In this document: one piece after another, positions 1 through 7,949 of the stretch
Layout of the letters: each line of letters starts with the position of its first letter
How positions within the stretch are numbered: the stretch's first letter is position 1
Origin: JAENVT01 sp963720775
Lineage (GTDB): Bacteria; Actinomycetota; Acidimicrobiia; Acidimicrobiales; Ilumatobacteraceae
Direction: 5' to 3'
Length of the DNA: 64,000 nucleotides
NCBI GenBank assembly: GCA_963720775.1
Contig: CAVRGR010000007.1
Location: 930,001-994,000, forward strand
The notes under the pieces: generated by a model
What the model saw: only the letters and a program-made list of their open reading frames with translations
Told to the model about the DNA's origin: nothing
Databases searched by the model: none
Position numbers and translations under genes: made by a program

Positions 1-36
1 CTGCCCGGAGTTGGCAGGCGCAGCCAGGTCCGATAG
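1..36 (+). CDS. Possible last codons of the gene upstream of rplC (perhaps rpsJ)
   Basis: Frame 1 reads LPGVGRRSQVR and then a TAG stop at 34-36. In the S10 operon rpsJ normally sits directly before rplC, and S10 proteins often end in a hydrophobic-acidic strand before a short tail, so this could be the S10 C-terminus. Only eleven codons are visible, so the assignment rests on gene order alone and is weak. Confidence 0.2.
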   Translation: MPGVGRRSQVR

Positions 37-90
37 AGTCAGATTCTCGTGTGCGCCAGCCGGCGTGCCATCAACCGAAGTCTGTGTGCG

Positions 91-168
91 CCCCCAGAAG
101 CATGGCCGGGGGGACCTCGCAGCAAGAATTGAATCCGGTGCTCCGCCGGCCATGCGGCCTGCGGAGCA
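91..168 (+). promoter_or_regulatory. Leader before rplC with competing hairpins
   Basis: Bases 139-146 (TGCTCCGC) are exactly complementary to 161-168, and inside this arm 148-151 pairs with 156-159 (GGCC/GGCC), giving a nearly perfect 12-bp stem with a 4-base loop. Bases 101-109 (CATGGCCGG) are exactly complementary to 146-154, so they could pair with the same hairpin's loop side instead; a third option pairs CCCCC at 91-95 with the G run at 108-113. Mutually exclusive stems 57 bases ahead of a ribosomal-protein gene suggest an autoregulatory leader or attenuator. No U-tract follows the stem, so a simple terminator is unlikely. Function is inferred. Confidence 0.4.
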
Positions 169-224
169 TTTGCGTGTACGACCATTGCCCGGGCGACCGG
201 GTCTGACCCGAAAAGGCTGCCGAT

Positions 225-860
225 ATGGCACTGCAAGCGATCGTTGGCGAGAAAGTCGCCATGAGCCAGGTGTGGGTGAACGACAAGGTCGTTCCCGTCA
301 CCGTGCTCCGCGTCGAGCCGGCCCGCATCGTCCAGGTGAAGACCACCGAGCGCGACGGCTACTCAGCGCTCCAGGTCACCTACGGCCACAAGGATGCGAA
401 GAAGCTCAACAAGCCCGAGGCCGGCCACTTCGCCAAGGCGGGAGTGCAGCCCGGCCGGCGCGTCGTCGAGTTGCGCCTCGACTCGGTCGACGGCTTCGAG
501 GTCGGCCAGGAGATCAAGGTCGACCTGTTGATCCAAGGCCAGTTGGTCGATGTCACAGCGGTCAGCCGTGGCAAGGGTTTCGCCGGAGGCATGAAGCGTC
601 ACAACTTCAAGGGTCAAGGTGCCAGCCACGGCAACCACAAGCACCATCGTGCGCCGGGCGCCATCGGTTCGTGCAGCTTTCCCGGCCGGGTGTTCAAGGG
701 TCTGAAGATGGCCGGTCACATGGGCCACGAGCAGGTCACGACCCTCAACCTGGAAGTCGTCCAGGCCGACCTCGAGCGCAACCTGCTGCTGATCAAGGGT
801 TCCGTGCCGGGCCCCAACGGCGGCGTTGTCATCGTCCGCAACGCAGTGAAGGGCGGGTGA
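225..860 (+). CDS. rplC: 50S ribosomal protein L3
   Basis: L3 binds 23S rRNA early in 50S assembly and reaches towards the peptidyl transferase centre. The 211 residues match the usual bacterial length. The conserved central stretch MKRHNFKGQGASHG followed by HRAPGAIG is present, as is the C-terminal strand before VRNAVKGG. The ATG is preceded by AAAAGG at 211-216 with suitable spacing. rplD starts 5 bases after the stop, consistent with the S10 operon order rplC-rplD-rplW-rplB. Confidence 0.97.
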   Translation: MALQAIVGEKVAMSQVWVNDKVVPVTVLRVEPARIVQVKTTERDGYSALQVTYGHKDAKKLNKPEAGHFAKAGVQPGRRVVELRLDSVDGFEVGQEIKVDLLIQGQLVDVTAVSRGKGFAGGMKRHNFKGQGASHGNHKHHRAPGAIGSCSFPGRVFKGLKMAGHMGHEQVTTLNLEVVQADLERNLLLIKGSVPGPNGGVVIVRNAVKGG

Positions 861-865
861 CCGGC

Positions 866-1813
866 ATGGCCTCGATCACCGTCAAGAACTCCGCTGGCGT
901 CGACGCCGGCACGCTCGATCTCGACACCACCGTGTTCGGCGTGCAGCCCAACGTGCCGCTGATGCACCAGGTCGTCACGGCCCAGTTGGCTGCCCGCCGC
1001 AGCGGTACGCAGAGCACCAAGACTCGCGCAGAAGTGAGCGGTGGCGGACGCAAGCCGTTCAAGCAGAAGGGCACGGGCAACGCCCGTCAGGGCTCGACTC
1101 GTTCTCCGCACTTCAGCGGCGGTGGTGTGGCCCACGGTCCGAAGCCGCGCAAGTACGACCAGAAGACCCCGAAGAAGATGATCAAGCTCGCTCTGCATTC
1201 GGCGCTCAGCGACCGTGCGGCCGATGGCAAGGTCGTCGTCATCGATTCATGGGGGTTCGAGGTGCCGAAGACGAAGGACGCCAAGAAGCTGCTGACTGCC
1301 CTCGGCATCGACGGCAAGGCCCTGGTAGTTGTCAACATCGACGACACCAACACCATCAAGAGCTTCCTCAACCTGCCCGACGTGCAGCTCATCGAGAGCC
1401 GCGAGCTCAACGCCTACGACGTGTTGTGCAGCGACTACGTGGTCTTCTCTCACGCCACGCTGCCTGGTGGAGGCGATGTCGTTGCTGCGGCGCCGGCGAA
1501 GAAGGCTGCCGCCAAGAAGGCTGCACCGAAAAAGGAAGAGCCGGTTGCGGCCAAAGAGGCCGAGTCGGACGCCGCCCCCGAGTATCCAGGCAGCGTCAAG
1601 GCCGATGGTGACGAAGCGCCCGAAGGCTATGAGATCAAGGGCAACGCCTCGTCGAAGCTCTACCACGTTCCCGGCTCAGCTTTCTACAACCGCACCGTTC
1701 CCGAGTACTGGTTCGCCAGCGCCGAAGATGCCGAGGCGGCCGGCTTCCAGCTGCCCCCGAGTCAACGTCACGAAGCGGACGACGTGCCCGCAGACAAGGC
1801 AGACGAGTCATGA
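866..1813 (+). CDS. rplD: 50S ribosomal protein L4 with an extra C-terminal domain
   Basis: L4 is a primary 23S rRNA binder whose long loop lines the peptide exit tunnel. Residues 1 to about 199 are an ordinary L4, including the loop motif KPFKQKGTGNARQGSTRSP. The protein is 315 residues against about 205-220 normally. Residues about 200-251 are an Ala/Lys/Glu-rich linker, and residues 252-301 form an added domain with KGN, LYHVPG, FY, EYWF and EAAGF motifs, followed by an acidic tail. The same domain ends L22 (rplV) in this operon. It resembles the small domain called sunset in some annotation sets, which I recall from memory only. The stop overlaps the rplW start (ATGA). Confidence 0.97.
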   Translation: MASITVKNSAGVDAGTLDLDTTVFGVQPNVPLMHQVVTAQLAARRSGTQSTKTRAEVSGGGRKPFKQKGTGNARQGSTRSPHFSGGGVAHGPKPRKYDQKTPKKMIKLALHSALSDRAADGKVVVIDSWGFEVPKTKDAKKLLTALGIDGKALVVVNIDDTNTIKSFLNLPDVQLIESRELNAYDVLCSDYVVFSHATLPGGGDVVAAAPAKKAAAKKAAPKKEEPVAAKEAESDAAPEYPGSVKADGDEAPEGYEIKGNASSKLYHVPGSAFYNRTVPEYWFASAEDAEAAGFQLPPSQRHEADDVPADKADES

Positions 1814-2100
1814 AAGATCCCCGCGACATCATCTTGGCTCCGGTCGTGTCGGAGAAGAGCTACGCCCTCATCGAGTTGGGTGTCTACACCTTCAAGGTCC
1901 ACCCGAGCGCGAGCAAACCGGAGATCTCCGACGCCGTCAAGGCGATTTGGGGTGTCGAGGTCGTGCAGGTGAACACCCTCAACCGGAAGGGCAAGGTGAC
2001 GCGTGGACGCCGCAGCAACCGTTCCGGTTCCAAGCCCGACTCCAAGCGGGCACTCGTCAAGCTGGCTGCGGGCCATGAGATCCCGCTGTTCGAGAACTGA
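1810..2100 (+). CDS. rplW: 50S ribosomal protein L23
   Basis: L23 sits at the exit of the peptide tunnel and is the docking site for trigger factor and SRP. At 96 residues it has normal length. It begins MKDPRDIILAPVVSEKSY, typical of actinobacterial L23, and holds the conserved TFKVHPSASKPEI and VNTLNRKGK segments. The ATG lies inside the rplD stop (ATGA), so translation is coupled. It has no extension, unlike its neighbours L4 and L22. Confidence 0.96.
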   Translation: MKDPRDIILAPVVSEKSYALIELGVYTFKVHPSASKPEISDAVKAIWGVEVVQVNTLNRKGKVTRGRRSNRSGSKPDSKRALVKLAAGHEIPLFEN

Positions 2101-2108
2101 GCTGAACC

Positions 2109-2948
2109 ATGGCCCTTCGTTCACGCAAACCAACTAGCCCCGGACGTCGTTTCCAGACCACGTCCGACTTCTCCGAGGTCACAAAGACCGCGCCGGAGAA
2201 GGCACTCATCTCTTCGCTGTCGAAGAGCGGCGGACGCAACGTCTACGGCCGCAAGACCTCGCGTCACCGCGGTGGCGGCCACAAGCGCGCCTATCGCATC
2301 GTTGACTTCAAGCGGATCAAAGACGGGGTCACCGCCAAGGTCGCGGCCATCGAGTACGACCCGAACCGCACCTGCCGCATCGCTCTGCTGCACTACGCCG
2401 ACGGCGAGAAGGCCTACATCCTGGCTCCGAAGGGTCTCACGGTCGGCGATCACGTCGACAGCGGCCACGGCGCCGACATCAAGCCGGGCAATGCGCTGCC
2501 TCTTCGGTACATCCCCGTCGGCACCACCGTGCACAACGTCGAGTTGCGCCCCGGAGGCGGCGGCAAGATGGCGCGCTCGGCCGGTGTGGCCGTGCAGTTG
2601 GTCGCCAAGGAAGGCGAGTTCGCCACGTTGCGTCTCCCCTCCACCGAGATGCGCCGAGTGCTCATCGACTGCCGGGCGACGGTGGGCGAGGTCGGCAACA
2701 GCGAGCACGAACTGATCACCATCGGCAAGGCCGGTCGCAACCGCTGGAAGGGCGTTCGCCCGCAAACTCGCGGTGTCGCCATGAACCCCGTCGATCACCC
2801 CTTGGGTGGTGGCGAGGGCCGCACGTCGGGTGGACGCCCGCCGGTGTCGCCGTGGGGCAAGCCCGAGGGTGTACGCACCCGCAACGTCAACAAGCCATCG
2901 CAGCAGCTGATCGTGCGCCGTCGCCGCACGTCGAAGGGACGCCGCTAG
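2109..2948 (+). CDS. rplB: 50S ribosomal protein L2
   Basis: L2 is an RNA-binding protein needed for subunit association and peptidyl transferase activity. The 279 residues have the usual two-domain layout: an OB-like part with KTSRHRGGGHKRAYR and YDPNRTCRIALLHYADGEK, then the SH3-like part and the conserved C-terminal MNPVDHPLGGGEG motif that carries the critical histidine. It starts 8 bases after rplW and precedes rpsS by 19 bases, as in most bacteria. Confidence 0.98.
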   Translation: MALRSRKPTSPGRRFQTTSDFSEVTKTAPEKALISSLSKSGGRNVYGRKTSRHRGGGHKRAYRIVDFKRIKDGVTAKVAAIEYDPNRTCRIALLHYADGEKAYILAPKGLTVGDHVDSGHGADIKPGNALPLRYIPVGTTVHNVELRPGGGGKMARSAGVAVQLVAKEGEFATLRLPSTEMRRVLIDCRATVGEVGNSEHELITIGKAGRNRWKGVRPQTRGVAMNPVDHPLGGGEGRTSGGRPPVSPWGKPEGVRTRNVNKPSQQLIVRRRRTSKGRR

Positions 2949-2967
2949 TCATGAGGGGTAACACGCA

Positions 2968-3252
2968 ATGTCACGCAGCCTGAAGAAGGGTCCGTTCGTC
3001 GACGACCATCTTCTGAAGAAGGTCGACGCACAGAACACCGCCGGAGAGCGCAAGGTCATCAAGACCTGGAGCCGTCGCAGCACCATCATCCCCGACATGG
3101 TCGGTCACACGATCGCCGTTCACGACGGGCGCAAGCACGTGCCGGTGTACGTCACTGAGTCGATGGTCGGTCACAAGCTCGGCGAGTTCAGCCCCACGCG
3201 TACCTTCCGCTATCACGCCGGTCAAGAGAAGAACACGAAGGCGCGACGCTGA
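2968..3252 (+). CDS. rpsS: 30S ribosomal protein S19
   Basis: S19 binds the head of 16S rRNA together with S13. The 94 residues begin MSRSLKKGPFVDDHLLKKV and include the conserved TWSRRSTIIPDMVGHTIAVH block, followed by GHKLGEFSPTRTF. The stop codon overlaps the rplV ATG by one base (TGATG), which suggests coupled translation. Confidence 0.97.
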   Translation: MSRSLKKGPFVDDHLLKKVDAQNTAGERKVIKTWSRRSTIIPDMVGHTIAVHDGRKHVPVYVTESMVGHKLGEFSPTRTFRYHAGQEKNTKARR

Positions 3253-4148
3253 TGACCGGTCCCAAGTTGAACGAGGCCGGCATGATCGCCGGCGAGCGCA
3301 GCGGCATCAAGGCCAGCGCCAAGTACCTACGCGTGTCGGCCTACAAGGCCCGCGTGGTTCTCAACCTGATTCGTGGCCTGCCGGTCAAGCGTGCCGACGA
3401 GGTGCTGCAGTTCAGCGACCGCGAGGTGTCGAACGACATTCGCAAGGTCCTGGCCTCGGCCGTCGCTAACGCGCAGCACAACGACGAGCAGGACCCCGAC
3501 GAGTTGTTCGTCAAGGCGTGCTTCGCCGACGAAGGTCCCACGCTGAAGCGGTTCACACCACGCGCCCGCGGCCGCGGCAACCGCATCAACAAGCGCACGT
3601 GTCACATCACCCTCATCGTGGCCCGTCTCGACGACGATCGCCTCGAAGTCGTCCAGGCACGCGAAGCAAAGCGCACCGCCGCCGGAAGGCGCCGACCCGC
3701 GGCCGGCGGTACGAGCGCCAGCCGCAGGGCCCGCGTCGAGCGCAGCCGCCAGCGTGCGGCCGCAGCCCGAGGCGGAACCGTTGGCGACGCCCAAGACCTC
3801 AGTGAACACAAAGGTCACGATCACGACGACGCCGATCTGCCGACTGGTGCCCACGCCCCGCTCGACGACAACGCTCAGCCGGAGGGTTACGCCATCAAGG
3901 GCAACGCCGATTCGATGTTGTACCACCTGCCGGGCACCCCGTTCTACGACCGAACGGTCGCCGAGATGTGGTTCGACACCGCCGACAACGCCGAAGCCGC
4001 CGGCTTCCGACTCCCACCGAGCCAGAGAGACGCCGACGAGGCGAGCGAAGGCGATGAGGAAGCAGTGGCGGGTGCCGAAGGAAGCGCCAGCGACGAGCCG
4101 CAGTCCGACGCAGGCGAAAGCGCAGCGGACGCCAAGGAGGACAACTAA
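3252..4148 (+). CDS. rplV: 50S ribosomal protein L22 with an extra C-terminal domain
   Basis: L22 binds 23S rRNA; its beta hairpin lines the exit tunnel and its globular part lies near the exit. Residues 1 to about 133 are a normal L22 (AKYLRVSAYKARVVLNLIRG, then FTPRARGRGNRINKRTCHI). The protein is 298 residues, more than twice the common 110-130. Residues about 135-175 are Arg/Ala-rich, then comes a His/Asp-rich linker, then residues 210-259 repeat the L4 extra domain (36 of 50 positions identical by eye), then a 39-residue acidic tail. The start overlaps the rpsS stop. The rpsC ATG follows the TAA after one base. Confidence 0.96.
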   Translation: MTGPKLNEAGMIAGERSGIKASAKYLRVSAYKARVVLNLIRGLPVKRADEVLQFSDREVSNDIRKVLASAVANAQHNDEQDPDELFVKACFADEGPTLKRFTPRARGRGNRINKRTCHITLIVARLDDDRLEVVQAREAKRTAAGRRRPAAGGTSASRRARVERSRQRAAAARGGTVGDAQDLSEHKGHDHDDADLPTGAHAPLDDNAQPEGYAIKGNADSMLYHLPGTPFYDRTVAEMWFDTADNAEAAGFRLPPSQRDADEASEGDEEAVAGAEGSASDEPQSDAGESAADAKEDN

Positions 4149-4149
4149 A

Positions 4150-5025
4150 ATGGGTCAGAAGATCAACCCCTACGGGTTCCGCTTGGGCATCACCACCGAT
4201 TGGAAGAGTCGCTGGTTCTCCGAGCGCGACTACAAGGAGTACCTCACCGAGGACTGGAAGATCCGCAAGGCGCTGATGACCAAGCTGGAAAGTGCGGCCG
4301 TCAGTCGCATCGAGATCGAGCGCACACGCGACAAGGTTCGCGTCGACATCCACACTGCGCGCCCAGGCATCGTCATCGGCCGGCGTGGTGCGCAGGCCGA
4401 CGAATTGCGTGCCTTGCTCACGGAGATCACCGGCAACCCCAAGGTGCAGCTCAACATCGTCGAGATCAAGAGCCCCGAGCTCGACGCCGCCCTGATCGCC
4501 CAAGGTGTGGCCGACCAGCTGGTCAACCGCATCGCTTTCCGGCGAGCCATGAAGCGCGCTGTGCAGAACGCCCAGAAGGCCGGCGCTCTCGGCATTCGAG
4601 TGCAGTGCTCCGGCCGTCTCGGCGGTGCCGAGATGAGCCGCACCGAGTGGTATCGCGAAGGCCGCGTTCCGTTGCACACGCTGCGTGCCGACATCGACTT
4701 CGGCGTGCGCGAGGCGCGCACCTCGAGTGGCCGCGTTGGTGTGAAGGTGTGGATCTACAAGGGCGACATCGTCCCCTACAAGAGCATCAACGAAGACAAG
4801 ATCACTCGCGAAGCGGCCATGGCCGTCGGCGATCCGAGCGGTGCGGGCCAGCCTCGCCGAGTCGTGTCGTCGGCCGGACGTCGTCCGGCCGATGGCGATG
4901 TCGAAGCTGCCCCGTTGATCAAAGAAGCCGATCCTGAGTTGGAGAAGCTGCTCGACGAAGAAGAAGAGATTGCTCGTCGTACACACGGCGGCTCGGAAGC
5001 CCCGCATTTCCGTGGGGAGGACTGA
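4150..5025 (+). CDS. rpsC: 30S ribosomal protein S3
   Basis: S3 binds the 30S head at the mRNA entry channel. The chosen ATG gives the standard start MGQKINPYGFRLGITTDWKS; it has a GGAGG-like sequence upstream at 4136-4140. The KH domain motif GIVIGRRGAQADELR and the C-terminal domain with CSGRLGGAEMSRTEWYREGR are present. The protein is 291 residues, with an acidic then basic C-terminal tail of about 50 residues, somewhat longer than E. coli S3 but usual in actinobacteria. Confidence 0.97.
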   Translation: MGQKINPYGFRLGITTDWKSRWFSERDYKEYLTEDWKIRKALMTKLESAAVSRIEIERTRDKVRVDIHTARPGIVIGRRGAQADELRALLTEITGNPKVQLNIVEIKSPELDAALIAQGVADQLVNRIAFRRAMKRAVQNAQKAGALGIRVQCSGRLGGAEMSRTEWYREGRVPLHTLRADIDFGVREARTSSGRVGVKVWIYKGDIVPYKSINEDKITREAAMAVGDPSGAGQPRRVVSSAGRRPADGDVEAAPLIKEADPELEKLLDEEEEIARRTHGGSEAPHFRGED

Positions 5026-5031
5026 TTCATC

Positions 5032-5448
5032 ATGTTGATGCCCCGCAAAGTTGCACACCGTAAGCACCACCGTGGTCGCATGTCGGGCCTCGCCAAAGGT
5101 GGCGACCACCTGGCGTTCGGCGAGTACGGAATCCAGGCCCTCGAGCCCGGCTGGCTGAGCGCCCGCCAGATCGAGGCCGCCCGTATCGCCATGACCCGTG
5201 CCATCAAGCGCGGCGGCAAGGTGTGGATCAACATCTTCCCCGACAAGCCCGTCACCAAGAAGCCGGCCGAGACGCGCATGGGCTCCGGCAAGGGCAACCC
5301 CGAGTTCTGGGTCGCCGTTGTCCGCCCCGGCCGGGTGCTCTTCGAGCTGTCGTATCCCAACGAAGAGATCGCCCGCAGTGCCATGTCGAAGGCGATCCAG
5401 AAGCTGCCCATCAAGGCTCGCATCATCACTCGCGAGGAGGCGTACTGA
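5032..5448 (+). CDS. rplP: 50S ribosomal protein L16
   Basis: L16 organises the A-site region of the 50S subunit. The 138-residue product starts MLMPRKVAHRKHHRGRMSG, the usual L16 opening, and contains KVWINIFPDKPVTKKPAETR and MGSGKGNPEFWVA, both family hallmarks. A GGGGAGG ribosome binding site lies about 12 bases upstream. Its TGA overlaps the rpmC ATG by one base. Confidence 0.97.
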   Translation: MLMPRKVAHRKHHRGRMSGLAKGGDHLAFGEYGIQALEPGWLSARQIEAARIAMTRAIKRGGKVWINIFPDKPVTKKPAETRMGSGKGNPEFWVAVVRPGRVLFELSYPNEEIARSAMSKAIQKLPIKARIITREEAY

Positions 5449-5663
5449 TGGCCAAGTCAACCGCCGAACTGAAAGAGCTCGACCTCGGTGCGCTCGTCGA
5501 CGAGCTCCGCGCCACCAAGCAGGAAGCCCTCAATTTGCGTTTCCGCAACGCCACCGGTCAGCTCGACAACAACGCCGAGATCCGCACCGTGCGCCGGCAG
5601 ATCGCTCGAATCAACACGTTCATCCGTCAGCGTGAAATCGCTCTCGCCGAGGCTGGGAAGTAA
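5448..5663 (+). CDS. rpmC: 50S ribosomal protein L29
   Basis: L29 is a small two-helix protein at the rim of the exit tunnel beside L23. The 71 residues contain the typical ELRATKQEALNLRFRNATGQ and RTVRRQIARINT segments. The ATG at 5448 overlaps the rplP stop (TGATG), and GAGGAGG just upstream is a strong ribosome binding site. rpsQ follows after 3 bases. Confidence 0.95.
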   Translation: MAKSTAELKELDLGALVDELRATKQEALNLRFRNATGQLDNNAEIRTVRRQIARINTFIRQREIALAEAGK

Positions 5664-5666
5664 GCA

Positions 5667-5957
5667 ATGCCTGAAAAATCTGAACACACCGACGAAACCT
5701 CGGCCCGGCGGCACAATCGCAAGACCCGCGAGGGTCTGGTCGTGTCCGACAAGATGGACAAGACTGCAGTCGTCGCCGTGATCGAGCGTGTTCGTCATGC
5801 CAAGTACGGCAAGTTCATGATGCGCACCAAGCGCCTCTATGCACACGACGAGACCAACGACGCCAACGTCGGCGACAAGGTCCGGGTCATGGAGACCCGT
5901 CCGCTGAGCAAGAACAAGCGGTGGCGAGTCATCGAAGTCGTGGAGCGTGCCAAGTGA
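5667..5957 (+). CDS. rpsQ: 30S ribosomal protein S17
   Basis: S17 is an OB-fold protein that binds 16S rRNA early in assembly. The 96 residues include the conserved RKTREGLVVSDKMDKTAVV and ETRPLSKNKRWRV segments. The N-terminus is about 15 residues longer than E. coli S17 and rich in polar residues (EKSEHTDETSARRHN), a feature often seen in actinobacteria. Confidence 0.96.
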   Translation: MPEKSEHTDETSARRHNRKTREGLVVSDKMDKTAVVAVIERVRHAKYGKFMMRTKRLYAHDETNDANVGDKVRVMETRPLSKNKRWRVIEVVERAK

Positions 5958-5988
5958 TCGAGCGCAGCGAGAAGTCCGAGGTGACACA

Positions 5989-6357
5989 GTGATCCAGCAG
6001 GAATCCAGGTTGCGCGTTGCCGACAACAGCGGCGCCAAAGAGGTGCTCTGCATCAAGGTGTTGGGCGGCACGCGTCGTCGTTACGCCTCGATCGGCGACA
6101 TCTTCGTCGCTACCGTGAAAGACGCCATTCCGGGCGCGGGCGTGAAGAAGGGCGACGTCGTCAAGTGCGTCGTCGTGCGCACCAAGAAAGAAAAGCGCCG
6201 ACCTGATGGCAGCTACATCCGTTTCGACGAGAACGCTGCCGTGATCATCAAAGACGATCTGACCCCTCGTGGCACCCGCATCTTTGGGCCGGTGGGGCGT
6301 GAACTGCGCGACAAGAAGTTCATGCGCATCGTTTCGTTGGCACCGGAGGTGCTCTGA
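5989..6357 (+). CDS. rplN: 50S ribosomal protein L14 (GTG start)
   Basis: L14 contacts 23S rRNA and forms part of an intersubunit bridge; it is also the docking site for ribosome silencing factor. From the GTG at 5989 the product is 122 residues, the exact family length, and reads M/V-IQQESRLRVADNSGAKEV as expected. An in-frame upstream ATG at 5947 would overlap rpsQ and add an unrelated 14 residues, so it was rejected. GAGG at 5978-5981 serves as ribosome binding site. Confidence 0.96.
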   Translation: MIQQESRLRVADNSGAKEVLCIKVLGGTRRRYASIGDIFVATVKDAIPGAGVKKGDVVKCVVVRTKKEKRRPDGSYIRFDENAAVIIKDDLTPRGTRIFGPVGRELRDKKFMRIVSLAPEVL

Positions 6358-6359
6358 CC

Positions 6360-6665
6360 ATGAAGTTGAGAAAAGGTGACACGGTGAAGGTGATCGCAGG
6401 CAAGGACCGCGGTCAGGAGGGTGAGGTCGTTCAAGTCTTCCCCGCCGACAACAAGGTGCTCGTCAACGGCATCAACACCGCCAAGAAGCACTCGAAGGCC
6501 CGCAGCGCCAACCAGCTGGGCGGAATCATCGATCGCGACATGCCTGTCGACGCCAGCAACCTCATGCTGGTGTACAAGGGCAAGCCGACCCGGGTCGGGT
6601 TCAAGATTCAAAGCGACGGCTCGAAGGTACGAGTCGCCAAGCGCAATGGCGAGGTGATCGGATGA
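6360..6665 (+). CDS. rplX: 50S ribosomal protein L24
   Basis: L24 is an assembly initiator of the 50S subunit with a KOW motif. The 101 residues start MKLRKGDTVKVIAGKDRGQEG, the KOW sequence, and continue with KVLVNGINTAKKHSK. It starts 2 bases after the rplN stop, and its own TGA overlaps the rplE start (ATGA). Confidence 0.96.
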   Translation: MKLRKGDTVKVIAGKDRGQEGEVVQVFPADNKVLVNGINTAKKHSKARSANQLGGIIDRDMPVDASNLMLVYKGKPTRVGFKIQSDGSKVRVAKRNGEVIG

Positions 6666-7324
6666 GCACGGCGACCGAGACATCGACCATTTCTGTGCCG
6701 AGGCTGAAGCAGAGGTATCACGAACAGGTCAAGGGCGCGCTGAAGAGCGACCTCGGGTTGACGAACGTGATGCAAGTCCCGAAGATCGAGAAGATCGTCA
6801 TCAACATGGGCGTCGGCCGGGCCACTCAGCAGCCATCGCTGCTCGAGGGTGCCGTGAAAGATCTCACCCGCATCAGCGGCCAGAAGCCCATCATCACCAA
6901 ATCACGCGATTCGATCGCCCAGTTCAAGCTCCGCGAAGGGCAGTCGATCGGTTGCAAGGTCACCTTGCGCGGCGACCGCATGTGGGAGTTCTTCGACCGG
7001 CTGGTCAGCGTGGCGATCCCCCGCATCCGCGACTTCCGCGGTCTTCCGGCCACGAGCTGGGACGGGCGCGGCAACTACACGTTCGGCCTCTCCGAGCAGG
7101 TCGTGTTCCCGGAGATCGACTACGACAAGATCGACGCCCCGCGAGGCATGGACATCACCATCGTCACCTCCGCCGTCACCAACGAGCAGGGCAGAGCATT
7201 GCTCGACGCGTTCGGGTTCCCGTTCAAGCGGGAAGTCGACGTGGTCACGCCAGACAAGATCAAGCGCCGCGGACCTGCGTTCCGCGGCAAGGGAGCAGCC
7301 GGCAAGCCGACTGCGAAGAAGTAA
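6662..7324 (+). CDS. rplE: 50S ribosomal protein L5
   Basis: L5 binds 5S rRNA and contacts the P-site tRNA. Motifs visible include NVMQVPKIEKIVINMGVG, SGQKPIITKSRDSIAQFKLR and FGLSEQVVFPEIDYDKID. The protein is 220 residues, about 35 more than the core family; the excess is a 15-residue polar N-terminus and a C-terminal basic tail ending GKGAAGKPTAKK. Translation is coupled to rplX by a 4-base overlap. Confidence 0.97.
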   Translation: MSTATETSTISVPRLKQRYHEQVKGALKSDLGLTNVMQVPKIEKIVINMGVGRATQQPSLLEGAVKDLTRISGQKPIITKSRDSIAQFKLREGQSIGCKVTLRGDRMWEFFDRLVSVAIPRIRDFRGLPATSWDGRGNYTFGLSEQVVFPEIDYDKIDAPRGMDITIVTSAVTNEQGRALLDAFGFPFKREVDVVTPDKIKRRGPAFRGKGAAGKPTAKK

Positions 7325-7339
7325 CGGAAGGGCATCGAA

Positions 7340-7525
7340 GTGGCAAAGAAGTCATTGATCAACAAAGCGAATGCCAAGCCGAAGTACAAGGTTCGTGGCT
7401 ACAACCGCTGCCGCAAGTGCGGTCGGGCGCGTTCGGTGTACCGCAAGTTTGGATTGTGCCGTATCTGCCTTCGCAACATGGCGCACGCCGGCGAGATCCC
7501 GGGCATGACCAAGGCGAGTTGGTGA
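7340..7525 (+). CDS. rpsZ: 30S ribosomal protein S14, zinc-binding type
   Basis: S14 sits in the 30S head. This is the 61-residue C+ form with two CxxC pairs (CRKC at about 24-27 and CRIC at about 40-43) that bind zinc, and the conserved NRCRKCGRARSVYRKFGLCR core. It starts with GTG at 7340 behind a GGAAGGGC ribosome binding site. The zinc-free, 90-100 residue paralogue used by some actinobacteria under zinc limitation is not in this window. Confidence 0.96.
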   Translation: MAKKSLINKANAKPKYKVRGYNRCRKCGRARSVYRKFGLCRICLRNMAHAGEIPGMTKASW

Positions 7526-7535
7526 GGAGCGAATC

Positions 7536-7937
7536 ATGATGACAGACCCCATCGCCGACATGCTCACGCGCATCCGCAATGCCAACACGGCAATGCACGA
7601 TGAAGTTCGCATGCCATCGTCCAAGCAGAAGATCGCCTTGGCGACGATCCTCCACAAGGAGGGTTACATCCACGGCTTCAGCACAGCGCCATCGACCACT
7701 GGTCCCGGCGACGTGTTGACGATCTCGATGAAGTACTCCGCCGAGCGTCACCGCACGATCTCCGGACTGCGCCGAATCTCCACCCCAGGCCTTCGGGTCT
7801 ACCGCAAGGGCGACGCCGTACCGCGCGTCCTGGGCGGTCTGGGCGTGGCTGTCCTGTCCACCAGCCAGGGGCTGATGACCGACCGCGAAGCGCGCAAGCG
7901 CAAAGTGGGCGGCGAAGTCCTCTGCTACGTGTGGTGA
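7536..7937 (+). CDS. rpsH: 30S ribosomal protein S8
   Basis: S8 binds the central domain of 16S rRNA. The product has 133 residues, or 132 if the second of two adjacent ATGs (7539) is used, which would give the very common start MTDPIADMLTRIRNA. The C-terminal signature GLGVAVLSTSQGLMTDREAR is intact. GAGGAGCG upstream is the ribosome binding site and favours neither ATG clearly. Confidence 0.97.
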   Translation: MMTDPIADMLTRIRNANTAMHDEVRMPSSKQKIALATILHKEGYIHGFSTAPSTTGPGDVLTISMKYSAERHRTISGLRRISTPGLRVYRKGDAVPRVLGGLGVAVLSTSQGLMTDREARKRKVGGEVLCYVW

Positions 7938-7949
7938 ATCGGAGAACTC

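Noticed and set aside
3895..5460. Long open frame on the minus strand, 521 codons, opposite rplV, rpsC and rplP
   Set aside because: It is antisense to well-identified ribosomal genes, has no recognisable domain, and arises from GC-rich third positions.
5947..5988. Upstream ATG start for rplN adding 14 residues
   Set aside because: It overlaps rpsQ and adds unrelated sequence; the GTG at 5989 gives the exact family length and start.
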